Program-made: the position numbers and the translations under genes
Notes under the pieces: model-generated
Told to the model about the DNA's origin: nothing
What the model saw: only the letters and a program-made list of their open reading frames with translations
Databases searched by the model: none
Shown here: positions 43,713 to 52,437 of the stretch, piece by piece
Position numbering within the stretch: position 1 is the first letter of the stretch
Layout: each line of letters begins with the position of its first letter
NCBI RefSeq assembly: GCF_016698665.1
Contig: NZ_CP068046.1
Span: forward strand, 124,001-188,000
Source: Devosia rhizoryzae
Lineage (GTDB): Bacteria; Pseudomonadota; Alphaproteobacteria; Rhizobiales; Devosiaceae
Length of the DNA: 64,000 nt
Direction: 5' to 3'

Positions 43713-45179
43713 TTAGTTGCCCTCCTCCGGAGCGACAGGCTTCTTTACGGCAGGCTTGCGGGCCGCCGGCTTCTTGACGATGGTTGGGCTCGCGGCTGCC
43801 GCCGTGTCGATCACTGCATCTGCCCTTCGGGTCGCAGCGCGCTTGCGCGGGGTAACCGAAGCCGGTTCAGCCCCATCGGGGATGGACTGCTCGACTCCGG
43901 GCTCGGCCTTTTTTGGCGTATCGGCCATGGCCGGTACATCCGCCTTCTTGGCCGATGCGCGGCGCACTGCCGGACGAGCGGCAACCGGCTCTGTGGCAAC
44001 TGCTGCGGTTACTGGGGCTGCGACGGGGGTAACGACCGGCGCTGCGGCGGCCTGCTGGAAGTTGGGATGCACAACGGCCCCGTCGCGGGTCAGAACGGTG
44101 GCCTTGACCAGTTCGTCGTCCCAGTTGACCGCGAGTTTCTTTTCCTTGGCGTCGATCAGCGTCGTGATGAAGGCAAGGATATTGCGGGCATAGAGCTGGC
44201 TGGCGGTGGTCGGGATGCGACCCTGCACATTGGTGTAGCCGACAATGATCACGCCATTATGGTCGACGACCTTGCCGGGTTGGGTCAGCTCGACATTGCC
44301 GCCGCGTTCGGCCGCGAGGTCGACGATCACCGAACCGGGCGCCATGGACTCGACCATTTCGCGGGTGATTAGGCGCGGCGCGGGGCGGCCTGGAATCAAT
44401 GCGGTGGTGATGACGATGTCTTGCTTGGCGATGTGCGAAGCGGTGAGCTCGGCCTGTTTGGCCTGATATTCGGCGCTCATCTGCTTGGCATAGCCGCCTG
44501 CGGTTTCGGCCTGCTTGAACTCTTCGTCCTCGACGGCGATGAACTTGCCGCCCAAGGACTCGACTTGTTCCTTGGCTGCAGGGCGCACGTCGGTCGCCGA
44601 AACAACGGCGCCGAGACGCTTGGCGGTGGCGATGGCCTGGAGACCGGCAACGCCGGCGCCCATGACGAAGGCCTTGGCCGGGCGGACGGTACCCGCAGCA
44701 GTCATCATCATCGGCATGGCGCGTTCGAAAACGGCTGCCGCTTCGATGACGGCCTGATAGCCGGCAAGGTTGGCTTGGGAGGAAAGGATATCCATGACCT
44801 GGGCGCGGGTGATGCGCGGCATGAATTCCATGACCATGGCGGTGACGCCGGTCTGGGCCAAGGCGGCAACATCGGCTTCGTTGCCATAGGGATCGAGCGC
44901 GCCGATCACCAGTGCGCCGGGATTGACGCCGGTCAGTGTGGACGCTGAGGGACGGCGGACGCAGAGGACGATGTCGGCGCCTTGAACGGCAATGGCGACG
45001 GTCGGGCTGATGGTCGCACCGGCGGCAACGAACTGGTCGTCGCCGATCCGGGAGCCGAGACCAGCGCCTTCTTCGACACTGACCGTGGCGCCGAGGCCAA
45101 TGAACTTGCCCACGGTTTCGGGGGTGGCGGCAACGCGGCTTTCACCCTCCGCCCGTTCGCGCAAAACGGCGATCTTCAT
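43713..45179 (-). CDS. pntAA: NAD(P) transhydrogenase subunit alpha, NAD-binding part, with long basic tail
   Basis: A 488-residue protein. Residues 1-370 match PntAA: the N-terminal [16 protein letters not shown], the NAD-binding [20 protein letters not shown] and [15 protein letters not shown]. The usual protein ends near residue 375-385. Here about 110 further residues are rich in Ala, Pro, Lys and Arg ([36 protein letters not shown]), like a histone H1 tail. It precedes pntAB and pntB. GAGAGT upstream may be the ribosome site. Confidence 0.93.
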   Translation of the reverse strand: MKIAVLRERAEGESRVAATPETVGKFIGLGATVSVEEGAGLGSRIGDDQFVAAGATISPTVAIAVQGADIVLCVRRPSASTLTGVNPGALVIGALDPYGNEADVAALAQTGVTAMVMEFMPRITRAQVMDILSSQANLAGYQAVIEAAAVFERAMPMMMTAAGTVRPAKAFVMGAGVAGLQAIATAKRLGAVVSATDVRPAAKEQVESLGGKFIAVEDEEFKQAETAGGYAKQMSAEYQAKQAELTASHIAKQDIVITTALIPGRPAPRLITREMVESMAPGSVIVDLAAERGGNVELTQPGKVVDHNGVIIVGYTNVQGRIPTTASQLYARNILAFITTLIDAKEKKLAVNWDDELVKATVLTRDGAVVHPNFQQAAAAPVVTPVAAPVTAAVATEPVAARPAVRRASAKKADVPAMADTPKKAEPGVEQSIPDGAEPASVTPRKRAATRRADAVIDTAAAASPTIVKKPAARKPAVKKPVAPEEGN

Positions 45180-45244
45180 GAAAACTCTCCTACCCGCCTG
45201 TCCACGGACAGGCTCGTTTCAACCAGCCCGATAATTGGTCCCGC

Positions 45245-45412
45245 TCAGGGCTGGACGACGAAGTAAAGCACCACCATGAAAGCGGCGAGGCCGTAAACGG
45301 TCCACTTCACGCCAGTCACGAAGCCCGAATAGGTTTTTTCGTGCTGCGCGTAATCCATAAAGGATTCCTGTACCGGAGCGGGGTGGGGATCGGTGGGGTG
45401 CTGAGTAGCCAT
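45245..45412 (-). CDS. aa3-type cytochrome c oxidase subunit IV
   Basis: A 55-residue protein read on the minus strand. MDYAQHEKTYSGFVTG followed by one span (WTVYGLAAFMVVLYFVVQP) is the bacterial aa3-CoxIV pattern. It is a small accessory subunit of the terminal oxidase, in the inner membrane. GAGGA precedes the ATG. It lies 65 bases upstream of pntAA, in the same direction. The catalytic cox genes are not in this window. Confidence 0.88.
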   Translation of the reverse strand: MATQHPTDPHPAPVQESFMDYAQHEKTYSGFVTGVKWTVYGLAAFMVVLYFVVQP

Positions 45413-45467
45413 CAGGTCCTCGAAGGCATAGTCGTCAAAAGGTGGTAAGCCGAAAGTCGTACGTCCC

Positions 45468-47273
45468 TCAGGGAGACGTTGCTTCCAGCTCGTCGATAAG
45501 GCGCTCGATCATGGAAAGGCCGAGCGACCAGAATTGAGGATCTTTGGCATCGAGTCCGAAGGGCGCCAAAAGCTCGGAATGATGCTTGCTTCCCCCGGCT
45601 TTGAGCAGCTCGAAATAGCGCTCCGCAAAGCCTTCACTGGCTTTTTCATACTGAGCATAAAGCGAGTTCACAAGGCAATCGCCAAAGGCATAGGCGTAGA
45701 CATAGAAGGGCGAGTGGATGAAGTGCGGAATATAGGTCCAGAACACTTCATAGCCGTCGTTTGAGGCGACGCCTTCGCCCAGCGATTCCCGCTGCACATC
45801 GAGCCAGATCTGGTTGATCTCCTCTGCCCGCAACTCGCCCTGCCGGCGGGCGGTGTGGACGCGGCGCTCGAAGGTGTAGAAGGCGATTTGCCGCACCACT
45901 GTGTTGAGCATGTCCTCGACCTTGGAGGACAGAAGCGCAAAGCGCTGCTTGGGGTCGGTGGTGTTGTCGAGGAGCGAGCGGAAGGTCAGCATCTCGCCAA
46001 AGACCGAAGCGGTTTCAGCAAGGGTCAGCGGCGTATTGGCGAGGATCGGCCCTTGCGCGGCGGCGAGGCGCTGGTGGACGCCATGGCCCAGTTCGTGCGC
46101 CAAGGTCATGATGTCCCGCGTGCGTCCGAGATAGTTCAGCATCAGATAGGGATGGGCGCTGGGCACGGTCGGATGCGCAAAGGCGCCCGAAAGCTTGCCG
46201 TTGCCGGTGGGTGCGTCGATCCAGCCGGAGTTGAAGAAGGGCCGGGCGACGTCGGCCAGTTCGGGCGAGAAGCGGCCATAGGCGTCGAGCACGGTGGTGA
46301 CGGCGGTGTCCCAGTCCCAGATGCGCTCGTCGCTGGTCGGCAGCGGCGCATTGCGGTCCCAGGCATTGAGCTTGTCCTTGCCGAACCAACGGGCCTTCAT
46401 CTTGTAGTAGCGATGCGAGAGACGCGGATAGGCTTCTTCGACTGCCTTTTGCAGCGCATCGACGACTTCGCGTTCCACCGAATTGGCCATATGGCGGCTG
46501 TCGGCAATGTCTTCGTAGCCACGCCAGCGGTCGGAGATTTCCTTGTCCTTGGCCAGCACATTGGTGATGTGTGTGAAGAGCCGCACATTGGCTTTGAAGG
46601 TTTTTGCCAGTGCCTCGAACGCCGCTTGCCGCTGTGTCTCGTCGCGTTCGGAAAGCAAATGCAAGGTCGATTCCAGGTTCAGCGTCTCGCCGTTGACCTC
46701 GAATTCGAGGCCCGACAGCGTTTCGTCGAAGAGCCGGTTCCAGGCCGAATAGGCGGTTACCGACTTGTCGTGGAACAGCTCTTCGAGCTTGTCGTCGAGC
46801 TGGTAGGGCTTGGCCTTGCGCAGTTCGGCGAACCAGGTCTTGTAGCGCGCCAGTTCCGGATCGGCTGCGATCGCGGCATCGAGTTCGGCATCGCCGATGC
46901 GGTTGAGTTCGAGTTCGAAGAACAGAACCTTGGTGGACAGCGAGGTCAGCGCCTCGTTGGTGTCGCCCATGAACTTGGCGCGGTCTGGATCGGTCGACTT
47001 CTGCGCATATTGGAGAAACGAGAAGGAGCCGATGCGGCCGGTGAGGTCGCCGAGGACTTCGCTGTCCTTGATGGCGTCGACGAGTTTGCCGGAGGCGGTC
47101 AGGTCGGCCAGCTTGCCTTTGTATTTGGCCTCGAACTGCGTTGCGAGGCTTTTGGCTTCGTCCAATGCGGCCTTGAACTCGGCGCTGTCCTTGTCCGGAT
47201 AAAGATCGGTGAGGTCCCAGACCGGCAGGTTGCCGAATTGGTTATGGCCCTTTTGCGCTGCGGCTGCGGACAT
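45468..47273 (-). CDS. pepF: Oligoendopeptidase F (M3B family)
   Basis: A 601-residue zinc metallopeptidase. The active-site motif HELGH is in TLAHELGHGVHQ (about residue 391), with the second-shell glutamate in ETASVFGEMLTF. It cuts oligopeptides in the cytoplasm, which fits nutrient peptide use but is not next to the opp genes. I start at ATG 47273, with GGAG 8 bases upstream; ATG 47294 is the longer option. Confidence 0.92.
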   Translation of the reverse strand: MSAAAAQKGHNQFGNLPVWDLTDLYPDKDSAEFKAALDEAKSLATQFEAKYKGKLADLTASGKLVDAIKDSEVLGDLTGRIGSFSFLQYAQKSTDPDRAKFMGDTNEALTSLSTKVLFFELELNRIGDAELDAAIAADPELARYKTWFAELRKAKPYQLDDKLEELFHDKSVTAYSAWNRLFDETLSGLEFEVNGETLNLESTLHLLSERDETQRQAAFEALAKTFKANVRLFTHITNVLAKDKEISDRWRGYEDIADSRHMANSVEREVVDALQKAVEEAYPRLSHRYYKMKARWFGKDKLNAWDRNAPLPTSDERIWDWDTAVTTVLDAYGRFSPELADVARPFFNSGWIDAPTGNGKLSGAFAHPTVPSAHPYLMLNYLGRTRDIMTLAHELGHGVHQRLAAAQGPILANTPLTLAETASVFGEMLTFRSLLDNTTDPKQRFALLSSKVEDMLNTVVRQIAFYTFERRVHTARRQGELRAEEINQIWLDVQRESLGEGVASNDGYEVFWTYIPHFIHSPFYVYAYAFGDCLVNSLYAQYEKASEGFAERYFELLKAGGSKHHSELLAPFGLDAKDPQFWSLGLSMIERLIDELEATSP

Positions 47274-47348
47274 ATTCGCGTCTCCGGAAATCATTTGCGG
47301 CGGACCTTAGCCAGCGAGAGTCTTGCAGGGAAGGCGTGTGCTGTCGAA

Positions 47349-47475
47349 AGGCCCCCTCACCCGGCCCAAGAGGGCCGACCTCTCCCCCAAAGGGAGAGGT
47401 GTCGCTTCGCAACGGGCTGACCCCCACCTCTCCCTAGGGGGAGAGGTCGACGCGTAGCGGCGGGTGAGGGGGCCT
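47349..47475. repeat. Double-hairpin repeat bounded by AGGCCCCCTCACCC
   Basis: Perfect 14 bp ends AGGCCCCCTCACCC (47349-47362) and GGGTGAGGGGGCCT (47462-47475) enclose two hairpins (CCTCTCCCCCAAAGGGAGAGG and CCTCTCCCTAGGGGGAGAGG). It is in the gap between pepF and the TauE gene. Confidence 0.8.
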
Positions 47476-47483
47476 TTGCTTGA

Positions 47484-48245
47484 TTAGCTGCCCGCGATCA
47501 CTCGGCTGCCGCCTTCCCAAATCAGCTGCAGCGCCAGCGAGAATACCAGCCAATAGGCGATCCGGTAAAAGAGGCGCGCATCGATCCGCCGCACCAGGTA
47601 GACGCCGACAAAGACGCCGAGCACGCCAACTGGCGCAAGGGCTGCCGAGAGCAGCAGGTTCTGCGCGTTAAGCTGTCCGAGGAAGTAATAGGGGATGAGC
47701 TTGGACGTGTTGACGATGGCGAAAAAGAACGCCGTGGTGCCGGCATAGACGGCAGGGGCAAGGCGGCGCGGCAGGACGTAGATCTGGAAGGGCGGGCCGC
47801 CGGTATGGGAGATGAAGCTGGTGAAACCGGCGACGCCTCCCCAGAACGTGCCCCAGGGCTTTGACGGCGGCAGGCCTTCGAGCTTCTTGCGCAGTGGAAA
47901 CACGGCGTCGATGCAAAACAAAAGCGTCACGACGCCGACCATCAACAGGACCGCGGCGTCACTGACCACGGCCCAGAGCACCCAGCCCAGGATCGTGCCC
48001 ACGGCGGCGCCGGGCAGCATGATGCGGATGATGTTCCAATCGCATTCGCGCCGATACATCCAGATCGCCACCGCATCCATGCACAGCAGCACCGGCAGCA
48101 TCATCCCAGCGGCATCGCGTGGCGCCATGACCAGGGTCAGGAGCGGCACGCCAACAACGCCGAGCCCACCGAGCAGGCCGGCTTTGGAAAGGCCCACGAT
48201 CAGGACCGCAAGCACGGCGACGGTGACGAAAAGGGGGTCGATCAT
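47484..48245 (-). CDS. TauE/SafE-family sulfite or anion exporter
   Basis: A 253-residue protein with about eight spans of the TauE/SafE family (LAVLIVGLSKAGLLGGLGVVGVPLL opening). Members move sulfite, sulfoacetate or similar anions, but substrate is not evident here. I start at ATG 48245; the open frame goes on through a repeat (48269-48352), which is not conserved protein. Confidence 0.83.
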   Translation of the reverse strand: MIDPLFVTVAVLAVLIVGLSKAGLLGGLGVVGVPLLTLVMAPRDAAGMMLPVLLCMDAVAIWMYRRECDWNIIRIMLPGAAVGTILGWVLWAVVSDAAVLLMVGVVTLLFCIDAVFPLRKKLEGLPPSKPWGTFWGGVAGFTSFISHTGGPPFQIYVLPRRLAPAVYAGTTAFFFAIVNTSKLIPYYFLGQLNAQNLLLSAALAPVGVLGVFVGVYLVRRIDARLFYRIAYWLVFSLALQLIWEGGSRVIAGS

Positions 48246-48268
48246 GGGGTGGATCACAAACGGCCCAA

Positions 48269-48352
48269 AGACCTCATCCTGAGCTTGTCGAAGGACGAGG
48301 TCGGGCACCGGTGGCTGCGACCTCGTGGTTCGACAAGCTCACCATGAGGTCT
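48269..48352. repeat. Palindromic repeat bounded by AGACCTCAT
   Basis: Nested inverted repeats: AGACCTCAT (48269-48277) with ATGAGGTCT (48344-48352), and GAGCTTGTCGAA (48281-48292) with TTCGACAAGCTC (48329-48340). This type is a widespread interspersed element in alphaproteobacteria. Confidence 0.8.
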
Positions 48353-48405
48353 AGGGGAGTAGGGGGCGCAAAACAAAAAAATCCCCGCCGAAGCGGGGAT
48401 CGATC

Positions 48406-49140
48406 TTATTCGTCGTCGGAATTGCTCTTGAGCGACTTGAGCTTGGCGAAGACGGAGTCTGCGTCGAGCTCGTCGGCGGCATTCTGTGCGCGCTGGCTGC
48501 CTTCTTCGCCGCCACCGTAATTGCCGGTGTCGGCATGGGCACGGCTGGCGGCGCGTTCGAGGGCTTCCTCGGCGGTCATCAGCGTCGTGCCTTCGTTGAG
48601 CTCGGCCTGGGCCGGAGCGTCCTTGGAGGCGCGCTTGACCTCGAGATCGAGGTCGATCTGGCTGCAGAGGCCCAGAGTCACGGGGTCCATGGCCGTGAGG
48701 TTGGCCGAGTTCCAGTGCGTGTTTTCGCGGACCGAATCGATGGTCGACTTGGTGGTGCCGACGAGACGCATAATCTGCGCGTCCTTGAGCTCGGGATGAT
48801 TGCGCACCAGCCACTTGATGGCATTGGGTCGCTCGTTGCGGCGCGAAATCGGGGTGTAGCGCGGTCCCTTGCGCTTGGGCGCGGCGACGCGAACCTTGGG
48901 GTCTGACACCTTCATGCGGTAGTTCGGATCGGCTTCGGCCTTTTCGATCTCTTCGCGGGTCAGCTGACCGTTCTGGATCGGGTTGACGCCCATGATGCCG
49001 GCGGCGACGTCGCCATCGGCGATGCCCTGGACTTCGAGCGGGTGCAGCGTGCAAAAGGCCGCGATCTGCTCGAACGAGAGCGCAGTATTGTCCACCAGCC
49101 AGACGGCGGTTGCCTTGGGCATCAGAAGGGTCTGGGACAT
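48406..49140 (-). CDS. trcR: Cell-cycle transcriptional regulator TrcR (DUF1013)
   Basis: A 244-residue protein of the DUF1013 family: it begins with a run like LLMPKATAVWLVDNTALSFEQIA and includes YTPISRRNERPNAIKWLVRNHPELKD and a helix-turn-helix-like LVGTTKSTIDSVRENTHW. In Sinorhizobium and Caulobacter this family is TrcR, a regulator linked to the cell-cycle network. The acidic C-terminus (KLKSLKSNSDDE) is normal. AGGAG precedes the ATG. A 117 bp gap to the next gene holds its promoter. Confidence 0.87.
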   Translation of the reverse strand: MSQTLLMPKATAVWLVDNTALSFEQIAAFCTLHPLEVQGIADGDVAAGIMGVNPIQNGQLTREEIEKAEADPNYRMKVSDPKVRVAAPKRKGPRYTPISRRNERPNAIKWLVRNHPELKDAQIMRLVGTTKSTIDSVRENTHWNSANLTAMDPVTLGLCSQIDLDLEVKRASKDAPAQAELNEGTTLMTAEEALERAASRAHADTGNYGGGEEGSQRAQNAADELDADSVFAKLKSLKSNSDDE

Positions 49141-49257
49141 GAGCTAAATTTCTCCTGGAGGCGCGGCCGGTTTTCCTCCGGGCCGCTCCGCCTCTTGGTC
49201 TAATGCTGAGGGGGAACTGCCGGTCAATATAAGGAAAATGCCGCCAATCCGCAATCA

Positions 49258-50280
49258 TTAACTCAGCTGTTCACCGCTTCCGAACGCGGTCACCAGCACC
49301 AGCTTGCCGCGATGGCGGCGCGTTTCCATGGCGGCATGCGCGTCGCTCGCGCGCTCCATCGGAAAGGTGGCGATTTCGGGTCTGGCAAATCCGGGCGAGG
49401 AGAGGGCGGGCAGGAGGTCAGAACGGATCCGCGCGGCGATGGCAGCCTTGGTTTCGGCGGTTTGCGGGCGAAGTGTCGAGCCCGAAAGCGTCAGTTCCCG
49501 GGCCATCATTTGCCGAAGCGGCATTGTTGCGGTGGCGCCTTCCAGCGTCGAGATCTGGACGATATGGCCTCCACGCGCAGCAGCCGCGACATTGACCGCG
49601 AGCATGGGTCCGCCAACGAGGTCGACGATGCGGTCGGCGCCGCGTCCATCTGTCAGCGCCATGACGCGCTCGGCGATGTTTTCGCGGGTGCGGTCGATGA
49701 CCGCGACGGCGCCAAGTTCGGCGCAATAATTTGCTTTATCATCGTCCGAGACGATGCCGATGGCTTTGGCACCCAGAATGCCGCTGATCTGGATGGCTGC
49801 GCCGCCGATGCCGCCGGCAGCGCCATGGACGAGGACGGTCATGCCCGATCGAAGGCCCGATCGCATGACCAGCGTCTGCGTGACCGTGAACCAGGTTTCG
49901 GGCAGCGCTGCCGCTTGCTCAAGGCTCCAGCCGTCCGGCACCGGCAGAACCTGCCCCGAAGGCACGGCGGCATATTCGGCATAACCGCCGCCATTGGTGA
50001 GCGCCATGACGCGATCGCCAGAGGCAAAGCCGCTGACTTTGTCGCCGACAGCCACGATCTCTCCAGCCACTTCGAGGCCGGGCAGGGGTGAGGCACCCGG
50101 CGGCGGATCGTAATGGCCGCGCCGCTGCGCGAGGTCGGGGCCGTTGACGCCCGCTGCCGCGACCCGGATCAGCACGTCGGTGGCCTCAATCTGCGGCAGC
50201 GGCACGCGCTGCGGGGTCAGGACTTCGGGACCGCCGGGCGCGGCGATGGTGATGGCGAGCATGTCTTGGGGCAGGGTCAT
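49258..50280 (-). CDS. Quinone oxidoreductase (zeta-crystallin/PIG3-like MDR enzyme)
   Basis: A 340-residue medium-chain dehydrogenase/reductase of the quinone-oxidoreductase group. NGPDLAQRRGHYDPPPG is at residues 47-63, and the NADPH-binding VLVHGAAGGIGGAAIQI follows. Zinc-binding residues of alcohol dehydrogenases are not apparent. It reduces quinones with NADPH. I start at ATG 50280; other in-frame ATGs are at 50298 and 50262. Confidence 0.88.
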   Translation of the reverse strand: MTLPQDMLAITIAAPGGPEVLTPQRVPLPQIEATDVLIRVAAAGVNGPDLAQRRGHYDPPPGASPLPGLEVAGEIVAVGDKVSGFASGDRVMALTNGGGYAEYAAVPSGQVLPVPDGWSLEQAAALPETWFTVTQTLVMRSGLRSGMTVLVHGAAGGIGGAAIQISGILGAKAIGIVSDDDKANYCAELGAVAVIDRTRENIAERVMALTDGRGADRIVDLVGGPMLAVNVAAAARGGHIVQISTLEGATATMPLRQMMARELTLSGSTLRPQTAETKAAIAARIRSDLLPALSSPGFARPEIATFPMERASDAHAAMETRRHRGKLVLVTAFGSGEQLS

Positions 50281-50353
50281 ACTCGCATGCTGGCGCAAGC
50301 CGTCTTGTCCCGCAAGCGCTCTGCGCTACACTCTCCCGCACAAGGAGAATGCC

Positions 50354-50539
50354 ATGTTCGACGACGATCGACCCAAGCCACCCAAGAGCCATGAGATCGG
50401 CATGGCGCTCGATACGCTCTCCATCGAAGAGCTCGAAGCCCGCATCGGTCTTCTGGAAGCAGAAATCGTGCGCTTGCGAAGCGCCATCGACGCCAAAGGC
50501 AGTTCGCGCAAAGCCGCTGACGCGGCTTTCCGCGTCTAG
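50354..50539 (+). CDS. DUF1192 protein
   Basis: A 61-residue protein of the DUF1192 family, unknown function: MFDDDRPKPPKSHEIGMALDTLSIEELEARIGLLEAEIVRL is characteristic, with a central helix likely to form a coiled coil. AAGGAG precedes the ATG. Often found beside rcdA in rhizobia, as here. Confidence 0.88.
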   Translation: MFDDDRPKPPKSHEIGMALDTLSIEELEARIGLLEAEIVRLRSAIDAKGSSRKAADAAFRV

Positions 50540-50661
50540 GTTAAGAAATCGACTCCTGTTAAGCCTCAATTAAGCTTTGGGTGCTAGCTTCTCATTATTC
50601 AGATTGTTCTGAATTTTTCAGAGTGGTTTTCCCTCTGTTTGACGCCTCCCTGTTAACTTCG

Positions 50662-50694
50662 AGAGCTGCATCCCATGCGGCTCTTTTTCTTTTT
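50662..50694 (+). terminator. Strong terminator in the DUF1192-rcdA gap
   Basis: AGAGCTGCAT-CCC-ATGCGGCTCT with one wobble pair, followed by TTTTCTTTTT. It lies 123 bases past the DUF1192 stop and 113 bases before rcdA, in a 268 bp gap that is AT-richer than its surroundings. It may end DUF1192 mRNA or a small RNA. Confidence 0.85.
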
Positions 50695-50807
50695 GTGCCA
50701 GGGCTTGCGGCGCCACGCTTAAACCAGATTTTGAGGATAGCTCGGCGTTTCAAGTGACGCCGTCGCGCGTTGCTCCTAGCATGGCGCGAAGCGGAGGACC
50801 GGGCGGG

Positions 50808-51320
50808 ATGGATCGAGGCGAAACCAGAGAAGCGATCTCGATCGGACCGCGCATCGTCGCCTCGGGCGGGTTCGACGCGCTTTATCGCGAAGGCATGGCG
50901 CTGATCGAAAGCGTTGCCGCCTATCTCGACGATCAGGGCCGCATCGAAAGCCGCGTGCTGCCGCGCGAGGCGGGCTTCCTTTACGCCACCGAATCCATGC
51001 GCCTTACCACAAGGCTGATGCAACTTGCCTCGTGGTTGCTGCTGCAGCGCGCGGTCAATGAAGGCGAGATCAGCCGCGAGAATGCCCGTTCCGAAAAGGA
51101 AAAGGTCAAGTTCTCCGCCACCCCATCGGAGCGCGGCGGGCCGGGCTATGATCTTTTGCCGGAGACGCTGCGCAGCTTCATCGACAAGGGCGATCGCCTG
51201 TTCGATCGCGTGATGCAGCTCGATGCGCTGGAAAAGGGCAGCCTGCCCGAGGTCAATTCGCCTGCAGCCAACGGCATTGCCGATCAGCTGGCGCGGCTCA
51301 AGGCGGCGTTTGGGCGCTAA
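50808..51320 (+). CDS. rcdA: Protease adaptor RcdA (DUF1465)
   Basis: A 170-residue helical protein of the DUF1465 family, known in Caulobacter as RcdA, which helps ClpXP degrade the master regulator Ctr[52 protein letters not shown] and the C-terminal [16 protein letters not shown] are distinctive. I start at ATG 50808, with GGAGG 10 bases upstream. Its 3' third is repeated downstream as a fragment (51455-51627). Confidence 0.87.
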   Translation: MDRGETREAISIGPRIVASGGFDALYREGMALIESVAAYLDDQGRIESRVLPREAGFLYATESMRLTTRLMQLASWLLLQRAVNEGEISRENARSEKEKVKFSATPSERGGPGYDLLPETLRSFIDKGDRLFDRVMQLDALEKGSLPEVNSPAANGIADQLARLKAAFGR

Positions 51321-51456
51321 ACGGCGCGCGGTCCGAAAAAGACGATAGCGGCTCCGGCGAGGGCCAAGCCAGCGCCGATCATGTCCCACCGGTCCGGCCG
51401 AATACCTTCGAAGCCTGCCATGAAGGCGATGGAGGCGACAATATAGATGCCGCCAT
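51317..51456 (-). pseudogene. ynfA 3' fragment (first copy)
   Basis: The C-terminal 46 codons of ynfA, cut off at the duplication junction, with no start. The intact gene is at 51624-51944. Three of its four differences from the intact copy are silent and the fourth is Leu to Val. Confidence 0.85.
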
Positions 51457-51627
51457 GATCTTTTGCCCGAAGCGCTGCGCAGCTTCATCGACAAGGGCGA
51501 TCGCCTGTTCAATCGCGTGATGCAACTCGATGCGCTGGAAAAGGGCAGTCTGCCCGAGGTCAATTCACCTGCTGCCAACGGCATTGCCGATCAGTTGGCG
51601 CGGCTCAAGGCGGCGTTCGGGCGCTAA
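51455..51627 (+). pseudogene. rcdA 3' fragment (second copy)
   Basis: The C-terminal part of rcdA from the sequence equivalent to LLPETLRSF to the stop, lacking a start. It reads [20 protein letters not shown], with two amino-acid changes (T to A and D to N) and eight silent changes relative to the intact gene at 50808-51320. Confidence 0.85.
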
Positions 51628-51944
51628 ACGGCGCGCGGTCCGAAAAAGACGATAGCGGCTCCGGCGAGGGCCAAGCCAGCGCCGATCATATCCCAACGGT
51701 CCGGCCGAATACCTTCAAAGCCTGCCATGAAGGCGATGGAGGCGAGAATATAGATGCCGCCATAGATAGCAAAGGCCCGCCCGGCGCTGTTCTGGCCTGT
51801 GAGCGTCAGCAGGTAAGCAAAGATGCCCAAGGCGATAAGCGCGGGCAGCCACAGAAGCGCGTTGCCACCGCGCGCCGCCTGCCAGACCAGATAGCAACCG
51901 CCGATCTCGAAAGCGGCAGCGGCGAAAAACGTGACGAAAGCCAT
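51624..51944 (-). CDS. ynfA: YnfA-family small membrane protein
   Basis: A 106-residue protein with four spans of the YnfA (UPF0060) family: FAAAAFEIGGCYLVWQAARGGNALLWL opens and [25 protein letters not shown] closes it. Related to small multidrug-resistance transporters. The ATG at 51944 has GGAG upstream. Its stop originally overlapped the rcdA stop (GCGCTAAACG), so the two genes were convergent neighbours before duplication. Confidence 0.88.
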   Translation of the reverse strand: MAFVTFFAAAAFEIGGCYLVWQAARGGNALLWLPALIALGIFAYLLTLTGQNSAGRAFAIYGGIYILASIAFMAGFEGIRPDRWDMIGAGLALAGAAIVFFGPRAV

Positions 51945-51953
51945 CCTGCACTC

Positions 51954-51985
51954 CAACAAAAAACCCGGCACAGAGGCCGGGTTTT
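51954..51985 (-). terminator. Terminator of rpmE
   Basis: AAACCCGGC (51961-51969) and GCCGGGTTT (51976-51984), with loop ACAGAG and a TTTTTTGTT run on the minus strand, 24 bases after the rpmE stop. Confidence 0.85.
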
Positions 51986-52008
51986 CCAATTCACACAAGC
52001 AACCTGGC

Positions 52009-52230
52009 TTAGATGCCGAGGCCCTTGAAGCGTTCCTTGAAGCGCGAGACGCGGCCGCCGCGGTCCATCAGCTGGCCCGTACCACCGGTCCAAGCCGGGT
52101 GGGTGTTGGGATCGATGTCGAGCTGCAGCGTGTCGCCTTCCTTGCCGTAGGTCGAACGGGTCTGGTAGGTGGTGCCATCGGTCATCACGACGTTGATGGT
52201 GTGGTAGTCGGGGTGGATGTCACTCTTCAT
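52009..52230 (-). CDS. rpmE: 50S ribosomal protein L31
   Basis: A 73-residue large-subunit protein ([19 protein letters not shown]). There are no cysteines, so it is the zinc-independent type. I start at ATG 52230. A terminator follows. Confidence 0.93.
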   Translation of the reverse strand: MKSDIHPDYHTINVVMTDGTTYQTRSTYGKEGDTLQLDIDPNTHPAWTGGTGQLMDRGGRVSRFKERFKGLGI

Positions 52231-52437
52231 GGCGCGCCTCAAATCAAACGGGCGCCGCAGCGCCCGGAGAGCAGAAAACTGGTGTTGGGCGGGTTCCTAC
52301 ATGAAGAGGCCCGGTTCTGCAAGACCGGCGGCGCGGCAATTTTGCCGGTCGCCCCATGGTTGCGGGGCATCTAGCCAGAGCCTATATGGGGGCGGTCGCG
52401 CGATGCGACCCCGTGCAGCAAAAAGCGGCCAAAAATC

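Larger units (their letters stand above)
51148..51763. repeat. 307 bp tandem duplication, two diverged copies
   Basis: Copy one 51148-51456 and copy two 51455-51763, period 307 bp, sharing AT at the junction. The unit runs from the 3' third of rcdA across the overlapping stop codons into the 3' part of ynfA. Aligning by eye, I count 14 substitutions and no gaps, 11 of them silent in the rcdA or ynfA frames. Confidence 0.9.

Noticed and set aside
48246..48308. N-terminal extension of the TauE protein
   Set aside because: It reads through the AGACCTCAT repeat; ATG 48245 begins the first membrane span.
50595..51584. A 329-codon minus-strand frame with internally repeated protein sequence
   Set aside because: The repeated protein segment merely reflects the 307 bp DNA duplication read in a shadow frame of rcdA.
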